Shown here piece after piece: positions 13,005-23,070 of a DNA stretch of 64,000 bases. Numbering within the stretch: the stretch's first letter is position 1; every line of letters begins with the position of its first letter. The translations under genes were made by a program, and so were the position numbers. This stretch comes from Fasciola hepatica (lineage: Eukaryota > Platyhelminthes > Trematoda > Plagiorchiida > Fasciolidae): positions 2,481,501-2,545,500 of the forward strand of contig CANUEZ040000168.1 in the NCBI GenBank assembly GCA_948099385.1. The letters are read 5' to 3'. The notes under the pieces are model-generated. The model had not been told where the DNA came from. It did no database searches and saw only the letters and a list, made by a program, of their open reading frames with translations.

Positions 13005-13363
13005 TGTAAGTCAAATCTCGCAAATCGAGCAACGCGTAGCCAATTCAAATGAATCCCAAAACCAGAACAAGATTGATTCGTAGCTTCTACGGTACTAAAT
13101 TGAAATGCACAAAGGATACAAATGTATACGAACCTCAAGTATGCGGCCAAATAGGCTTCACAGTAAAACCCAAAGTTCCAAAGCCCCGTGGCTCAAGCAC
13201 GACAGTCAGAAACGGTTCAGGGCCAAATTCAAATGTCTCACATGGATAAACAAACGTGAAAATGTGTGGTGTATGAGCGGGCTTTCCAAGATAATGTTAA
13301 ATATAGTCAAATTTACAAAGCACGTGGAACATTTAGAAGGATTTTCAGTATTCGTTCTTTACA
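13005..13363 (-). repeat. BEL-2 3' LTR
   Basis: Plus-strand text starts TGTAAGTCAAATC and ends GTTCTTTACA. It has the same length as 16749-17107, with four differences by eye (near 13051 and three in 13315-13335). On the minus strand it is preceded by the purine-rich GGAAGGATTTTGGCCGGCGG, a likely polypurine tract ending directly at the TGTA of the LTR. Confidence 0.92.
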
Positions 13364-14170
13364 CCGCCGGCCAAAATCCTTCCGCGAAAATGGTTGTCTA
13401 AGGTTCAGGAAGGGGTCATGATTCTCACCCTGTCTACCTTTAACTTATTGTTAGTGCCTGTGGTTACTAACTTCCTGTGTTATCTGAACGTTAAACAGGT
13501 TTTCGCCGTAGTCATCGTCGCACAATCCATAAAAAATCAATTCCAAATCCCGCTGCACAACTTGAGATTGACATTTTCATCAGGAGACCGGCGCATACAG
13601 TCAGACGCATGATGAAGATGAAGGACTCTCAGAGTAAAGTGTTTCGCCGCACGAAATGAGTCTAAGCATCACAAGCGTTAACACATTGCAGCAACTGGTT
13701 AGACTAATTTTGTTTACAAGCATGAGCGCAGAAGTTGAACGCAGGTGCAACGCCTAATGAGATATCGCCTAAAATTGACAGGTCACGAACCAGTGGAATA
13801 ACTTAAAATTAACGCACCAAATCTTCTGAAAGAAATGAAAACCGGTTTCTGATTATGAATAAATTTCGAAAACAAGTGTACGGCGGACAGTATCGAAATA
13901 CACATGAACACGGAGATTGATCGAATACTGGCATCTATCAGAGTATTTCAAAGTTTTTCTGTGCACAAAATATGTGGCAATCAATATTGTATAAAATGTA
14001 AATAAATGTTCTTCTTTAAAGATAATAATAGTTTCACAATGTGCTCACAGCTAGTGTGCCTCACCTGAACTATTCAAGTGAAATACTGCTGAATTTCTCC
14101 TCCTCGCCTATGTGCACGCTAGATAGAAAGTGGAACTAAGTAAATTTGCAACCTTTCAGAAAAAAATGGG
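13364..14170 (-). other. BEL-2 3' internal region without recognisable coding
   Basis: About 800 bp where related elements would carry integrase. Minus-strand translation is full of stops and no HHCC or D-D-E motif is visible. Only the likely polypurine tract at 13364-13383, next to the LTR, can be named. Confidence 0.5.
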
Positions 14171-14179
14171 TCCAGTTGA

Positions 14180-14602
14180 TTAGTTGTAGAGCATGAAATG
14201 GAATAAAACGCCGAGTGACTCGGAGCGAGGCGATCTGCGAGCTACTTTGTCTTTTGTATGTGGTTTCGAGCTCGAATCATAAACATTTACCTCGCTGTTT
14301 CTTGCTACGAGTGGATTAACTCTCTGATGTCTCGAACACGTTCTTCTTTTCTTCCGTTTCCTGTCATGTAACACAACTGTAGGATCTGTCCAATAGGCAA
14401 GGCTCAGTTCGGCGGTGGTGCAGTTCTCTTTTAGCATTCGTGCTACCTTAAAACCCAATACCAGTGCAGTCGTTTTGAGCTCGTTTAGGGATACTGACCT
14501 CAGCTCAGCAATTTTTGTTTTGGCAAAGGGTACTTTGTTTCGCCGCCGGCCATGCGGTTCCACCCAGGTACCGTACACTGTCACTGGGTCGGTAAATTTC
14601 AA
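14180..14602 (-). pseudogene. BEL-2 RNase H-like fragment
   Basis: Minus-strand stretch with AKTKIAELRSVSLNELKTTA, matching the BEL/Pao RNase H signature AK-x-R-x-PL-x-x-x-S(L/I)PRLEL-x-AA-x-L. It is followed by KVARMLKENC and YWTDPTVVLHD, the second acidic motif (W-TDS-x-VL), with S changed to P. The upstream half, including the first RNase H Asp region, is degraded. The stretch loses similarity near 14250. It lies in a different frame from the linker before it; the junction near 14600 is where the RT palm has been lost. Confidence 0.72.
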
Positions 14603-15087
14603 GCTGCTTTGGGTGACCTGCTGGTGTCCTTTTTGAGATATTTCAAAAGCCTCCGGGCAACTTCTCCTTTTCTCGATAGGTGACTTGACAGTGGTCTCTT
14701 GGGTATAGCAACTTCATGTTGCCCACTGTGAAGTCCCGTCTTTGAATTCGCCATCGAAAGCACCGACTGATCCTTTGAGTGAACTTCGCTTTCCTGAGAT
14801 GGACCGTTGGATTCAATATCAAAAGGCTGATTGTGTTCTACAGAGGCACTTCTTTCAGCAACATTTGAGCAATTTATTGATGCCGATTGTTGAAGTTCGC
14901 TCGTCAGGGGTCCGAGAAGTGTCCAGCCTAGTACCGTTCGCGTAGCGAATGGTTCTTTTCGATTGCTTATGCTCTGTTCAAGCACCCAGTGAGCCTCTGG
15001 TACATTGCATCCAGTTAGTATGTCGACGTGGGGGCTAGACACTTCTTCGAACTCTATGTCCCTGAGATGAGACCATCTCTTGGCGAT
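14599..15087 (-). pseudogene. BEL-2 protease-RT linker and RT N-terminus
   Basis: It contains HVDILTGCNVPEAHWVLEQ and ATRTVLGWTLLGPL, the conserved BEL/Pao segment between protease and RT (normally DLLIG, then T-x-LGW-x-GP). After it comes the RT N-terminal stretch GQHEVAIPKRPLSSHL and ARRLLKYLKK. It then runs straight into RNase H sequence, so the fingers and palm with the catalytic aspartates are deleted. An in-frame stop at 15088-15090 separates it from the protease. Confidence 0.75.
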
Positions 15088-15522
15088 CTATCTAACAGAG
15101 TCGACTGGTCTCATTGGCAAGCTGTCTATTGCAAAAGCTTCCGGAATTTCTACGGTCCCCTCATCAGATAAAGACGCTAACTGCAAGGTCAGCCTCTTAG
15201 AATTGCTAACATGACCCCCTGCAATCGTGCTGATAGTGAGCGAGGTAGGCTCGCCTACTAGTTCACAGCTTTCTACAAGCTCGCGAGTAATCAGCGAGGT
15301 ATCCGACCCCGTGTCCCAAAATGCATTGACCCTCCTCAGTCCTTTAGGTGTCACGATACCGACAGGTACGATACCTAATCTTGCCGGTTTGAAATCATTA
15401 TGTCCCGTTGAACAGACAATTTTGGGTTCATCCGGCTGAATAGGTCTATTGTTGAGAAGGCCATGCAGTAACGAGTGATGATTACCCAAGCATCCGTCTT
15501 GGTTGCATTTCACTCTTAAGCT
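15088..15522 (-). pseudogene. BEL-2 second zinc motif and aspartic protease
   Basis: It opens with CNQDGCLGNHHSLLH (CX4CX3HX4H, the second zinc motif of BEL/Pao Gag). The protease follows with FWDTGSDTSLITREL, where DTG is the catalytic triad of retroviral-type aspartic proteases and is intact. It is in the same frame as the gag core upstream, cut from it only by a TGA at 15523-15525 and from the linker by a TAG at 15088-15090. Confidence 0.82.
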
Positions 15523-16776
15523 TCATTCAGAGGCTCGATGAGAGTTGTTCAAACACATAAAGCTTGAGCCAATCCTTCTTACTGCCCACCACCGATCGGG
15601 TACACTCATCCCATGAAAGGTCGGACAATCTGGTAACCGATGTAGGGAGTTGCATAGCTTGCATTCAGCTGACCTCTCGGGTTCTTGACTAATCATGTGC
15701 ATGTTAGCCAAAGACTGGGTTTGGTTACAGTCCTTCTCCACAATTTGAGATGTTGGTTCCCTTCGCGCCAGTCTGCAACTTTCGCGTACGATTTGTCCAA
15801 ATCGACTGTTGGCGATACGGGATTGACGACCTATGAACTCCGTCAAATCGTTGAACGTAGATTCTCGCTCAAGCATATTTATTTTTTCAGCTTTCTCTGC
15901 CCATCGGCTCTGTAAATCAATAGATAGACATCGGACAATGCATTCCTGTGTGTGCAATGCATTCAAATCAGACTGGTATCCTAAGTGCTCCAGTGCTATA
16001 CTGCAATTCTGCATTTTTATCACCAAACTCTACAGTGATTCAGCCTTGCCCTCAGTCCTGTTCGCCTCCAATAAAACGCTATCAATTAGGCTTCTAGCCA
16101 ACTTGAATGGTTGTCCAAACAAATCTTCCAGGATTCTGCGCGCCCTGATGTACCCCATCGGTGGATCAAGCATCGCGCAGCCTTCGATAGCACTTTTGGC
16201 TCTCCCACGCCAGTAATGTAATAAATACAAAAACCTTTGACCAGGATCTGCAACTTTGCACTCAACAAAATTTTCGAACTGTTTCATGAATATACAGTAT
16301 TGGTCGGGGTGCCCGTCGAAGTGGGACAGCTCCACTCTCGGCAGGTCAAGAGCCAAAACCTCGGTAGTTTCAGGCTGTCTCAAGGGTTTATAATCGTCGA
16401 TCACAGTGCCTTTTCGATGTTGACATTGTGAACTACGTGGACTCTTTGCTGGCTCTCTGAGACCAGTTCCTTGTGTAAGGGGCTCTGCTTCCTTTCTGGC
16501 TAACCGCAGCTCGTTTTCTAATTCTATTACTCTCATTCTATAAGCACTAATATCGTCAAACGCATCGCGGTTAGAGATATATGACCTGGCACTGACAGAG
16601 CTAGTAAACTTAGCGTTATCTAGAGAATCAATAACACCCGAACCATCCCCAGAGACTTGCCGAGTTACTTCCTGTTGTCTCAAAAGGTCCTTGCTTCCTC
16701 GTCTGGGCATTTCCAATGAGTTTTCTTGCCCAGGTTCCACTTGAGTACTGTAAGTCAAATCTCGCAAATCGAGCAA
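15523..16776 (-). pseudogene. BEL-2 Gag (one internal amber stop)
   Basis: Gag reads from near the 5' LTR. A basic N-terminus (MPRRGSKDLLRQQ) is followed by a predicted coiled coil (YRMRVIELENELRLARKEAE) and the BEL/Pao gag core: LPRVELSHFDGHPDQYCIFM, FLYLLHYWRGRAKSAIEGC, ILEDLFGQPFKLARSLI, VIKMQNCSIALEHLGY. The zinc knuckle CKLCNSLHRLPDC (CX2CX3HX4C) comes next. A TAG at 16030-16032 interrupts it without a frame change. Gag would form the cytoplasmic particle that packages element RNA. It parallels BEL-3 Gag at 58.0-59.6 kb domain for domain. Confidence 0.85.
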
Positions 16777-17107
16777 CGCGTAGCCAATTCAAACGAATCC
16801 CAAAACCAGAACAAGATTGATTCGTAGCTTCTACGGTACTAAATTGAAATGCACAAAGGATACAAATGTATACGAACCTCAAGTATGCGGCCAAATAGGC
16901 TTCACAGTAAAACCCAAAGTTCCAAAGCCCCGTGGCTCAAGCACGACAGTCAGAAACGGTTCAGGGCCAAATTCAAATGTCTCACATGGATAAACAAACG
17001 TGAAAATGTGTGGTGTATGAGCGGGCTTTCCAAGATAATGTTAAATATAGTCAAATTCACAAAGCACGTTGAACACTTAGAAGGATTTTCAGTATTCGTT
17101 CTTTACA
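16749..17107 (-). repeat. BEL-2 5' LTR
   Basis: A 359-bp near-copy of 13005-13363, read on the minus strand upstream of gag, so the element promoter should lie here. Just inside it (16748 downward, minus) comes a GTACTCAAG stretch, then TGGAACCTGGGCAAG, a candidate primer-binding site because it begins TGG. The primer tRNA was not identified. Confidence 0.92.
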
Positions 17108-17112
17108 CCCTC
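17108..17112. repeat. BEL-2 target-site duplication, right copy (CCCTC)
   Basis: Exact match to 13000-13004. LINE-F sequence resumes directly after it. Confidence 0.9.
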
Positions 17113-17740
17113 CGATCCTAATTGTCCTCGTATCCCTCTCAAAGATCAAAAGCTGTGTTTGGTAATGGCCACCTACTTACCAAACCCACTACTAGCGGCG
17201 TCATCCCAGGCCGTCTTAGGACCATCACTCTCCCCAATTTGTATGAACGACGTTTTCTCTTCTGTTTGCCACGACGCCTAATCCTTCATTGCCGATGGTA
17301 TAAAAATAATTTACTCCTTTCGCGTTAATGACCTATCCGCGACCCTGCGCAACATATTTTGGACTTGTCCTCTCGCCAAACTTGGTGCACCTCGTGATTA
17401 ATGATCCCCGATGAAATTATCTCTCTCCTGCTCTCGGTGCAACATCTACTCCTGACCCACATTCGTCTGTGTATTCATCTTGATCCCATTCTTCTCTTTC
17501 TGCCTTGTGGTATTAAGTTGACCGTATCACAGTTCCTCACTGCCTTTGCCTATGCTAATACATTCACACCTCTTACTATTTCCAAACTAGACCTAGGGAC
17601 CCACTGCATCAATGAGCCCTTGTTTCGCTTTTTTACTTTCGTTACTCTCTTTTCGCTCCGGCAACCGTTGATCCTTAGCTGCGGCATACCCAGACTGTGT
17701 TTTTCTATTTCATTTCCCTTTTCAGTGGTCCCCAACGACG
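17113..17740 (+). pseudogene. LINE-F reverse transcriptase, 3' part
   Basis: Directly after BEL-2 the LINE RT continues with SYPSQRSKAVFGNGHLLTK and PTTSGVIPG (family: L-SYLS-R-Q-V, then SGV-QGSVLGP). In shifting frames there follow a worn FADD segment (HCRWYKNNLL, read in another frame as FADGIKI) and a WCTSWLM-like stretch of the thumb. After about 17400 similarity becomes patchy. It is the continuation of 12240-12999. Confidence 0.7.
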
Positions 17741-17929
17741 GTCAACTGCTTCGGGCACTGTGCTGCTCACTCCCCTGTTGCATGCACCTGGATAATAATG
17801 CTATATGGTCAACTACCAATCACTGTTCCCGCTGGCTCTGCTGTTCAACGTCTCTCACAAACTGGCCAATCGATCCCGGATCCTACGCCATTATCGTGGC
17901 AACCCTGCCCACCTGAATACCAATCGATG

Positions 17930-18140
17930 ACCAACTGTGCCAATCCCAACAATGCAGGGCGCGGTCAGATCCCCCACCTTGGTCGGCGCACATCGGGCTT
18001 GCAGGTCGTCCGCAACGATGAGAGGGAGCAACTAGTTTGGCGGATTGCAGCCCTGTCACGAAAATCTGTTTCATAGGTTGGATGTCCAGCAGACGGCTAG
18101 TCCCACCCACTAGCACGGAGTACGAATTACGGAACATCAT
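17930..18140 (-). repeat. dispersed repeat R2, copy 1
   Basis: Read on the minus strand, about 120-200 bp match 39220-39400 on the plus strand. Shared blocks include CGTTGC, the GCCCGATGTGC block, GGATCTGACCGC and CCCTRCAYTG. The translations also correspond (PMC followed by GGSDR-x-LH in both). No terminal repeats or tRNA-like promoter boxes are evident, so the class is unknown. It may be a SINE or a piece of a larger element. Confidence 0.5.
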
Positions 18141-18929
18141 TTTTGAGCCCGTGTTGTTGCTGCTAAAATGAAATTTGCTCTGTGTTTTCCAACGACTGTC
18201 TTTCTTTTGTCGAGCTCGCTCTCAATATTGCTGCTGTAGCTTACATTTTCATGCTGGGCGAGGTTCACCATTCCATTAGTGCACTAAATAGCGTGTAGCT
18301 CTCATCCCCACCCACTAATCTCTCTTTTCCTTAGCACACCCTGATTGCCTATGAAAATACTAATTGACCTTGGCGAGTACCCTATTGCATACGCTCCATG
18401 CGTTCCACTCCTGATCACTCTCCTGTCCCTTTTGTAGACTTGCTAGTTAGCTACGTCAGAACTCGCTGCTACCACTTATTTGCTGGCACATTCATTGTCA
18501 CTGTTCGTTTTCTCACCACAATCACTAAACGATGTTTTTTGATGAAATATATTCCGCAGTCCTCTAGCAGTCAGCAGTGCGAATTGTGGCTACTTGCTCT
18601 CTCCGTCAGTCAAACTAATCGTCCACACAGTGTCCTTTCATTCGAGCGAGGAAATCTACCTTTGGCACTTAGTAAAATCACGGTTGGAATGCATCAGGTT
18701 TCGTCTGGTGCGACCTCTGGAAAACGGAATTTTCACCGAACAAAAGAAGTTATCTTGCACTTAACTGCAATATTCTTCATAGTACTTTTAAGACTGATGA
18801 CGTCTTGCCTCAATACTCCCCAGCAATACGTGACCTTTGACTACAATACTCTCACACATTCAATTTCCCTGAACACACTGCCCACATAGCTGCATGGACA
18901 AATGAGTCCCCTGGCTTGTGGCAGGGAAG

Positions 18930-19440
18930 CTTGCTCGAGAAGAGGTAGGTTAAATTTATATGAAACTCATATTCGCCCAACCGTATAGTTCTATACAGTT
19001 GCATTCTCAAATATGCTCAAACTTATTATCACCGATACTGAAAATATACAGCGTCGATTCATCGAAAAATGTTTGAGACTTCTTTGAACCTTGGCTACAG
19101 GGAATGCCGAAAACTCCCGGAGCCTGACCCTCTGTGGCTTGGGAAAATAAAATCCAACCTTGGATTCCTGCTTAGTTCGCTCCACAGGCAAGCTCAGTCC
19201 TCCAGCCAGGTACGTTTTAGTATAAACTCAACACATTAGCCGCTCAATAAAGAATGCCGTACTAAGATCTCTGAATTTCGGAAATCCGCAAGACGAAACT
19301 TCTCCCTCCCCAAATATGCAACTTTTTGAGGCAAACTCCCGGCCGGCACCCCTTCCACAGATTCCTTAACCATACTCTAGTTTAGACTACGAGCAGCGCC
19401 AGACATCCGAAAACTGGCCACTTAAATCCGTGCGATTGTC
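18930..19440 (+). pseudogene. LINE RT C-terminal fragment
   Basis: Plus-strand translation in shifting frames gives LYETHIRPTV-x-FYTVAFSN (family: LYK-HVRP-LEY), ENIQRRFIEKCLRLL (VQRRFTKRL) and SLTLCGLGKIKSNLGFLLSSLHRQAQSS (L-PLWLRRLK-NL-FLY-LLH). These are the hallmark C-terminal motifs of CR1/jockey-like ORF2. It could be the end of LINE-F pushed downstream by repeat R2 and other debris, or an independent copy. Confidence 0.55.
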
Positions 19441-21555
19441 AATAGATCCTAAAAGGAAAAAGATGGACACTGACCCGAACCCTCAGCAACCTCTAGGTTG
19501 TGTTTTACCTTTCGTCATCGCTGTCCCCACCTTAGCGTGAACCTACCAGGTTACGATGTTCAAACTTGGCTACTTTTATGACTGAGGCCACTGCCCCTGA
19601 ATTCGTATTTTATTCCAAGTAATACCACTAGTTACATGGACGATAATCCTTAAGCATTCCCGGAACTACTTTTTGGTTGGTCTCCCCCTCTGTCTCTAAT
19701 CCGAGATGCAGCACCCGTCTTAATCCTCAACTTCCATCTAGTGGTCACCGTTAATCAGACCATCAGAATTTCATGGCCCAACTTCCCTCCCTATCATAAG
19801 ACTCTGGCATCATGTCTGGCCACAACAAAATCTGATACTCAGTAAACAATACTGCAAACAATCCGTGGGTTTTCCCGACTTATCATCACTGTTCGAGCTA
19901 GCAACACCCGGCTCACATATAAACTGAAAGCGGTCGGGTTCTGGCCTTTTCAGAAGCGAGTGGTCAAGTATGCATTCCTCGAGCGTTGGAAGCATTCCGT
20001 GTCTGTTTTCCGCTTTCCCCTATTCCATAAATTAAAGCCCTGACACCACCGAATGGCAAGTGGCACAACTTCTTTGGTCATCTTACAATGAGGGTATAAA
20101 TGCCAAGCCTGGCAGTGGCGGACCTCTTGGGTCAAGCGTAAAGAACAGCTGGCGGAAGAAAAACGGAAAGTATTCTCCAAGGCGAAAGTATGCACTCCCG
20201 CTCCTCCGAAATAAAAAACAAGGTACCAAATCAACCTCTGGCTCTGGTGTTGTATTCATGGCCCAAGCCCCTCCAGTAACCGATGTATTCCGCGTTACAG
20301 CCACCAGCCCACCCTGCATGTGAGATGCCCCGAAGAAAATAATCAAATAAAGAGCGTAAGTGCCAAGTTGCCAGTATTTCTGCCTAACCCTTACCTGGTT
20401 GATAAGCGTGCCGAATGAGCTATCTACATATAAACCGACCTCTCCTTTATCAATTTAAGCCCTCCCCGGTTCCTTGTTCCAGCTCCGACTGGCTCACTGG
20501 TGCCAAGCTCCGCTCTCCATAAAAGACTTCCAAAGTTTATCCATGTAAAGGCCACCATGTTCAAAATCTTCCTTGCCAATACATGGACCGTTCATTACCC
20601 GCACTTGTTAAAGCTGAAGAATAATATGAAAACTGAATCTTTCTGGCGCCAAACCTGGAAGCCTACTCGGAAGATGCTAATGGCCCAATAGCAGTTGCGA
20701 CATACCTGGGTTTCCATGATAATACTTTGTTTTCCCAGAGCAAGTGAAGTGTGCTCACGAGCTTCCCGTGCGGTAGCCTCAGACTTCGAACTGCAAACAT
20801 AATTTCGCAATTGTTAAAAATCATCTTCAACTTATACCTCAGAAATATGAACCATCCCGCCAATGACTCTAGCAGCTGGTTACCGCAGCAAAGCCAAACT
20901 TTTATCCACCGCCCAAACATAAAAGAAAGCAGGTGTCCCGTAGCCGCAATGCCCAACGCATTCCTCTTGAGACCCTGTATGAATTCATATGTTGGCCAAG
21001 CAGTCGTCCCCACCAACAATATGTCATCTCCAATACGTACTTCACGTTCCATCGCTTTATTAGCATCTCCATAACGCAACGCTCGACATCCGACAGATGC
21101 CCGCAATCAGTTGTCGAACTAAGACCGGACGGTAACCAAGATCTGGAGAAATATCTTCTATTTCTCCGTCGTCCAAAGTTCACATCATAAATTATCACCC
21201 GCCTCCAGCTGTAACAAACCCTATCAAGCATAAAGCGCTCGACTCAACCGTTGCTTTCTGAGCTTTCAGCCTTTTATGCATTGCATAAACTTTAGCTTAC
21301 CCCGACAATGCACTCCCTTCAAGCCTCTGATGTTGAAACTTATAACTTCAAATTCCCGCTCGTGGCATAGAGCACGTGTCACAGACTGCTAAGACGGAGC
21401 ATCAACCCTGCTGCACTCATACGACCACAACGGGCTCATCATATGTTGCCTCCGTTTGCCACCACAACCCACAGCTAGAGCCACTTTCAGGTTGCCGATC
21501 TCTCCACTCATTCTAGACCTTGATTACTACCCAGGAATTGCGATCGTTGGATTTC
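19441..21555. other. decayed pyrimidine-rich DNA, nothing assigned
   Basis: Open stretches at 20060-20323 plus and 20663-21106 minus have no recognisable motif. The plus strand is pyrimidine-rich, as in the recognised plus-strand LINE relics around it, so decayed LINE sequence is the likely content. Confidence 0.3.
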
Positions 21556-21930
21556 TAGCGATACGGCTCTCATAACCCCCAGCTGGAACATCCTCCAGAC
21601 TGCCACGTCTCCGGTATCCTCTCAAGTCATGCCGGTTACTTGGTAGTCGTCGGCCCACCAGGTGCTGACCTCGGGTTACCGTACGGACTGAATGAATCTG
21701 ACTGATCGGACCGGACCACTTTCCACGCTGGACGGCCAGGGTTTAAACTCGTACTCACACCGATGCCATATGGAACCTCTTACACTGCATGCCACCGCGA
21801 CCATAATGGTGTCCCCCGGATTGCAGGCTTCCATAGTAGTTTCACCGGACCACACGGCGGATTCCCAACACCAAACCACACCGCGCACAGCCCTAACAAA
21901 GACTTCTCGTATACTCTCCAATCGGTCGTT
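21556..21930 (+). repeat. dispersed repeat R1, copy 1
   Basis: It aligns by eye with 60200-60540 in the same orientation. Shared blocks in order are CATAACCCC, a CTGCCAC/TTGCCAC block, TTTCC-x-CTGGAC, GGYTTAAACYYGTACTC, CCGAYGC-x-ATGGAR and GCCACYGYGAC. No LTR or terminal inverted repeat is seen and no coding domain is recognised. Confidence 0.5.
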
Positions 21931-22900
21931 CATACTGCGTCATAGTAGTCGAATCATGGCCGAAGCCCTACTATCTCCGTCGCACTTTCAACCTGCTATC
22001 CCCCATTTCACCAACCAAAGCCGTCTTGGTCCATTTTTGCCTGCTATCCAGGTCGTTTTCCTCGTGAACTTTCAGTGGCGCCTGGTGAGCCGGCCCACGC
22101 TTGGGCCTCAATTCTTGACCTGCCGTCGGTGGCAAACATGAACTTCATGGTATGCGGTACCAGTTATTAGCTGTTGGCCGAAACTTGTTTCTATATTCTT
22201 CTACTGTATACACAGAAACGCTTGTCCTTGCATCTATTCAATATCCGTTGTTGCTTCGGGTCTGGTCATCTGCAAGCCATTGCCACTGGGCTTGCGTACC
22301 CACAGTTTATCTCTCCATATCATCTCCTAATCTTTGACTTATTGCATCCGCTTCTTATCCTCGTTCCAGTTGACTGCTTCCCCAGTAGCCTCATTTTAAA
22401 TCCCTGGCTAAGCTTCCAACCACCATCGTGCTGCTTTGATACCACACCATATTCCTTGTGAGGTACTTCTCCTCCTTCCCAATTTCAAATGGAAACCCGT
22501 TCTTTCCACGTTGAGATGGAGCTACCTAAAAGAAGAAAACCAAAATAAACTTATCTGACCTCCCAGGATTTCTCCTTCATTGGGTCTTCTAGACCACTGT
22601 GCTCTGGTTATGTGATTCGTCCAAATGACATCAGTGTAAGCAAACTGCTCAGCAGTCTTTTGATTTTATTGATTGCTAATTTGATTTTCGTATTGCCCTC
22701 TACAGTACCTGGATATGGATCATCCAAGTCTACAACCGGTGAGTCCACATGTTCTTTCGTATACGCCACAGATTTTTTTCTTCACGCTTTCATGAAGCAC
22801 TACACAACAGTTTTGCGTCTGGAAATCTCTCCGCGACACCATGCTCCCTAAGTTGAAACCGCTCCACATTTTCCGCGTTACCAGTTTTCGCTTTAGCTGA
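21931..22900. other. unassigned pyrimidine-rich DNA
   Basis: No motif was recognised. 22152-22461 has hydrophobic open stretches in two plus-strand frames, but pyrimidine-rich DNA yields such Leu/Phe/Ser-rich translations by chance. Confidence 0.3.
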
Positions 22901-23070
22901 TTTAAACAATGCCTAGCCCTATAATACTGTTACTGAAACGCGCACATTCAACCTTTGAATTTTGTGAAGGCTTTTTACTGCTGTGTAACGCCTTGCTTCG
23001 TGATCATGTCTCGTTCAAGTGTTTTGATCCCAGTCGAGAAATATACCACTATTATTAGTGTTTCTCCCAT
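22901..23070 (+). repeat. LINE 3' end with ATT tail
   Basis: The stretch ends GTCGAGAAATATACCACTATTATTAG, matching the tail-like segment at 11725-11770. The preceding translation (NFVKAFYCC, FVIMSRSSVL) is compatible with the end of a LINE ORF2. Support comes from the second copy, not from a strong motif. Confidence 0.4.

Larger units (their letters stand above)
13005..17107 (-). mobile_element. BEL-2, internally deleted BEL/Pao element inserted in LINE-F
   Basis: A complete 4.1-kb insertion: LTR (359 bp), internal region, LTR (359 bp), flanked by perfect CCCTC duplications. Gag and protease read on the minus strand from the right-hand LTR. The RT palm with YVDD is missing, RNase H is partial, and no integrase is recognisable. 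The LTRs differ at only four positions that I can find, so the insertion is recent. It splits the RT of LINE-F, whose reading frame is continuous when the element and one duplication copy are ignored. It must have relied on proteins from another copy, or have been damaged very soon after arrival. Confidence 0.93.

Noticed and set aside
13105..13401. Duplicate plus-strand frames at 13105 and 16849 (MHKGYKCIRTSS start)
   Set aside because: Both lie in the BEL-2 LTRs, antisense to the element.
20663..21106. 147-codon minus-strand frame as a host gene
   Set aside because: No motif, heavily overlapped by frames on both strands, and located in decayed pyrimidine-rich DNA.
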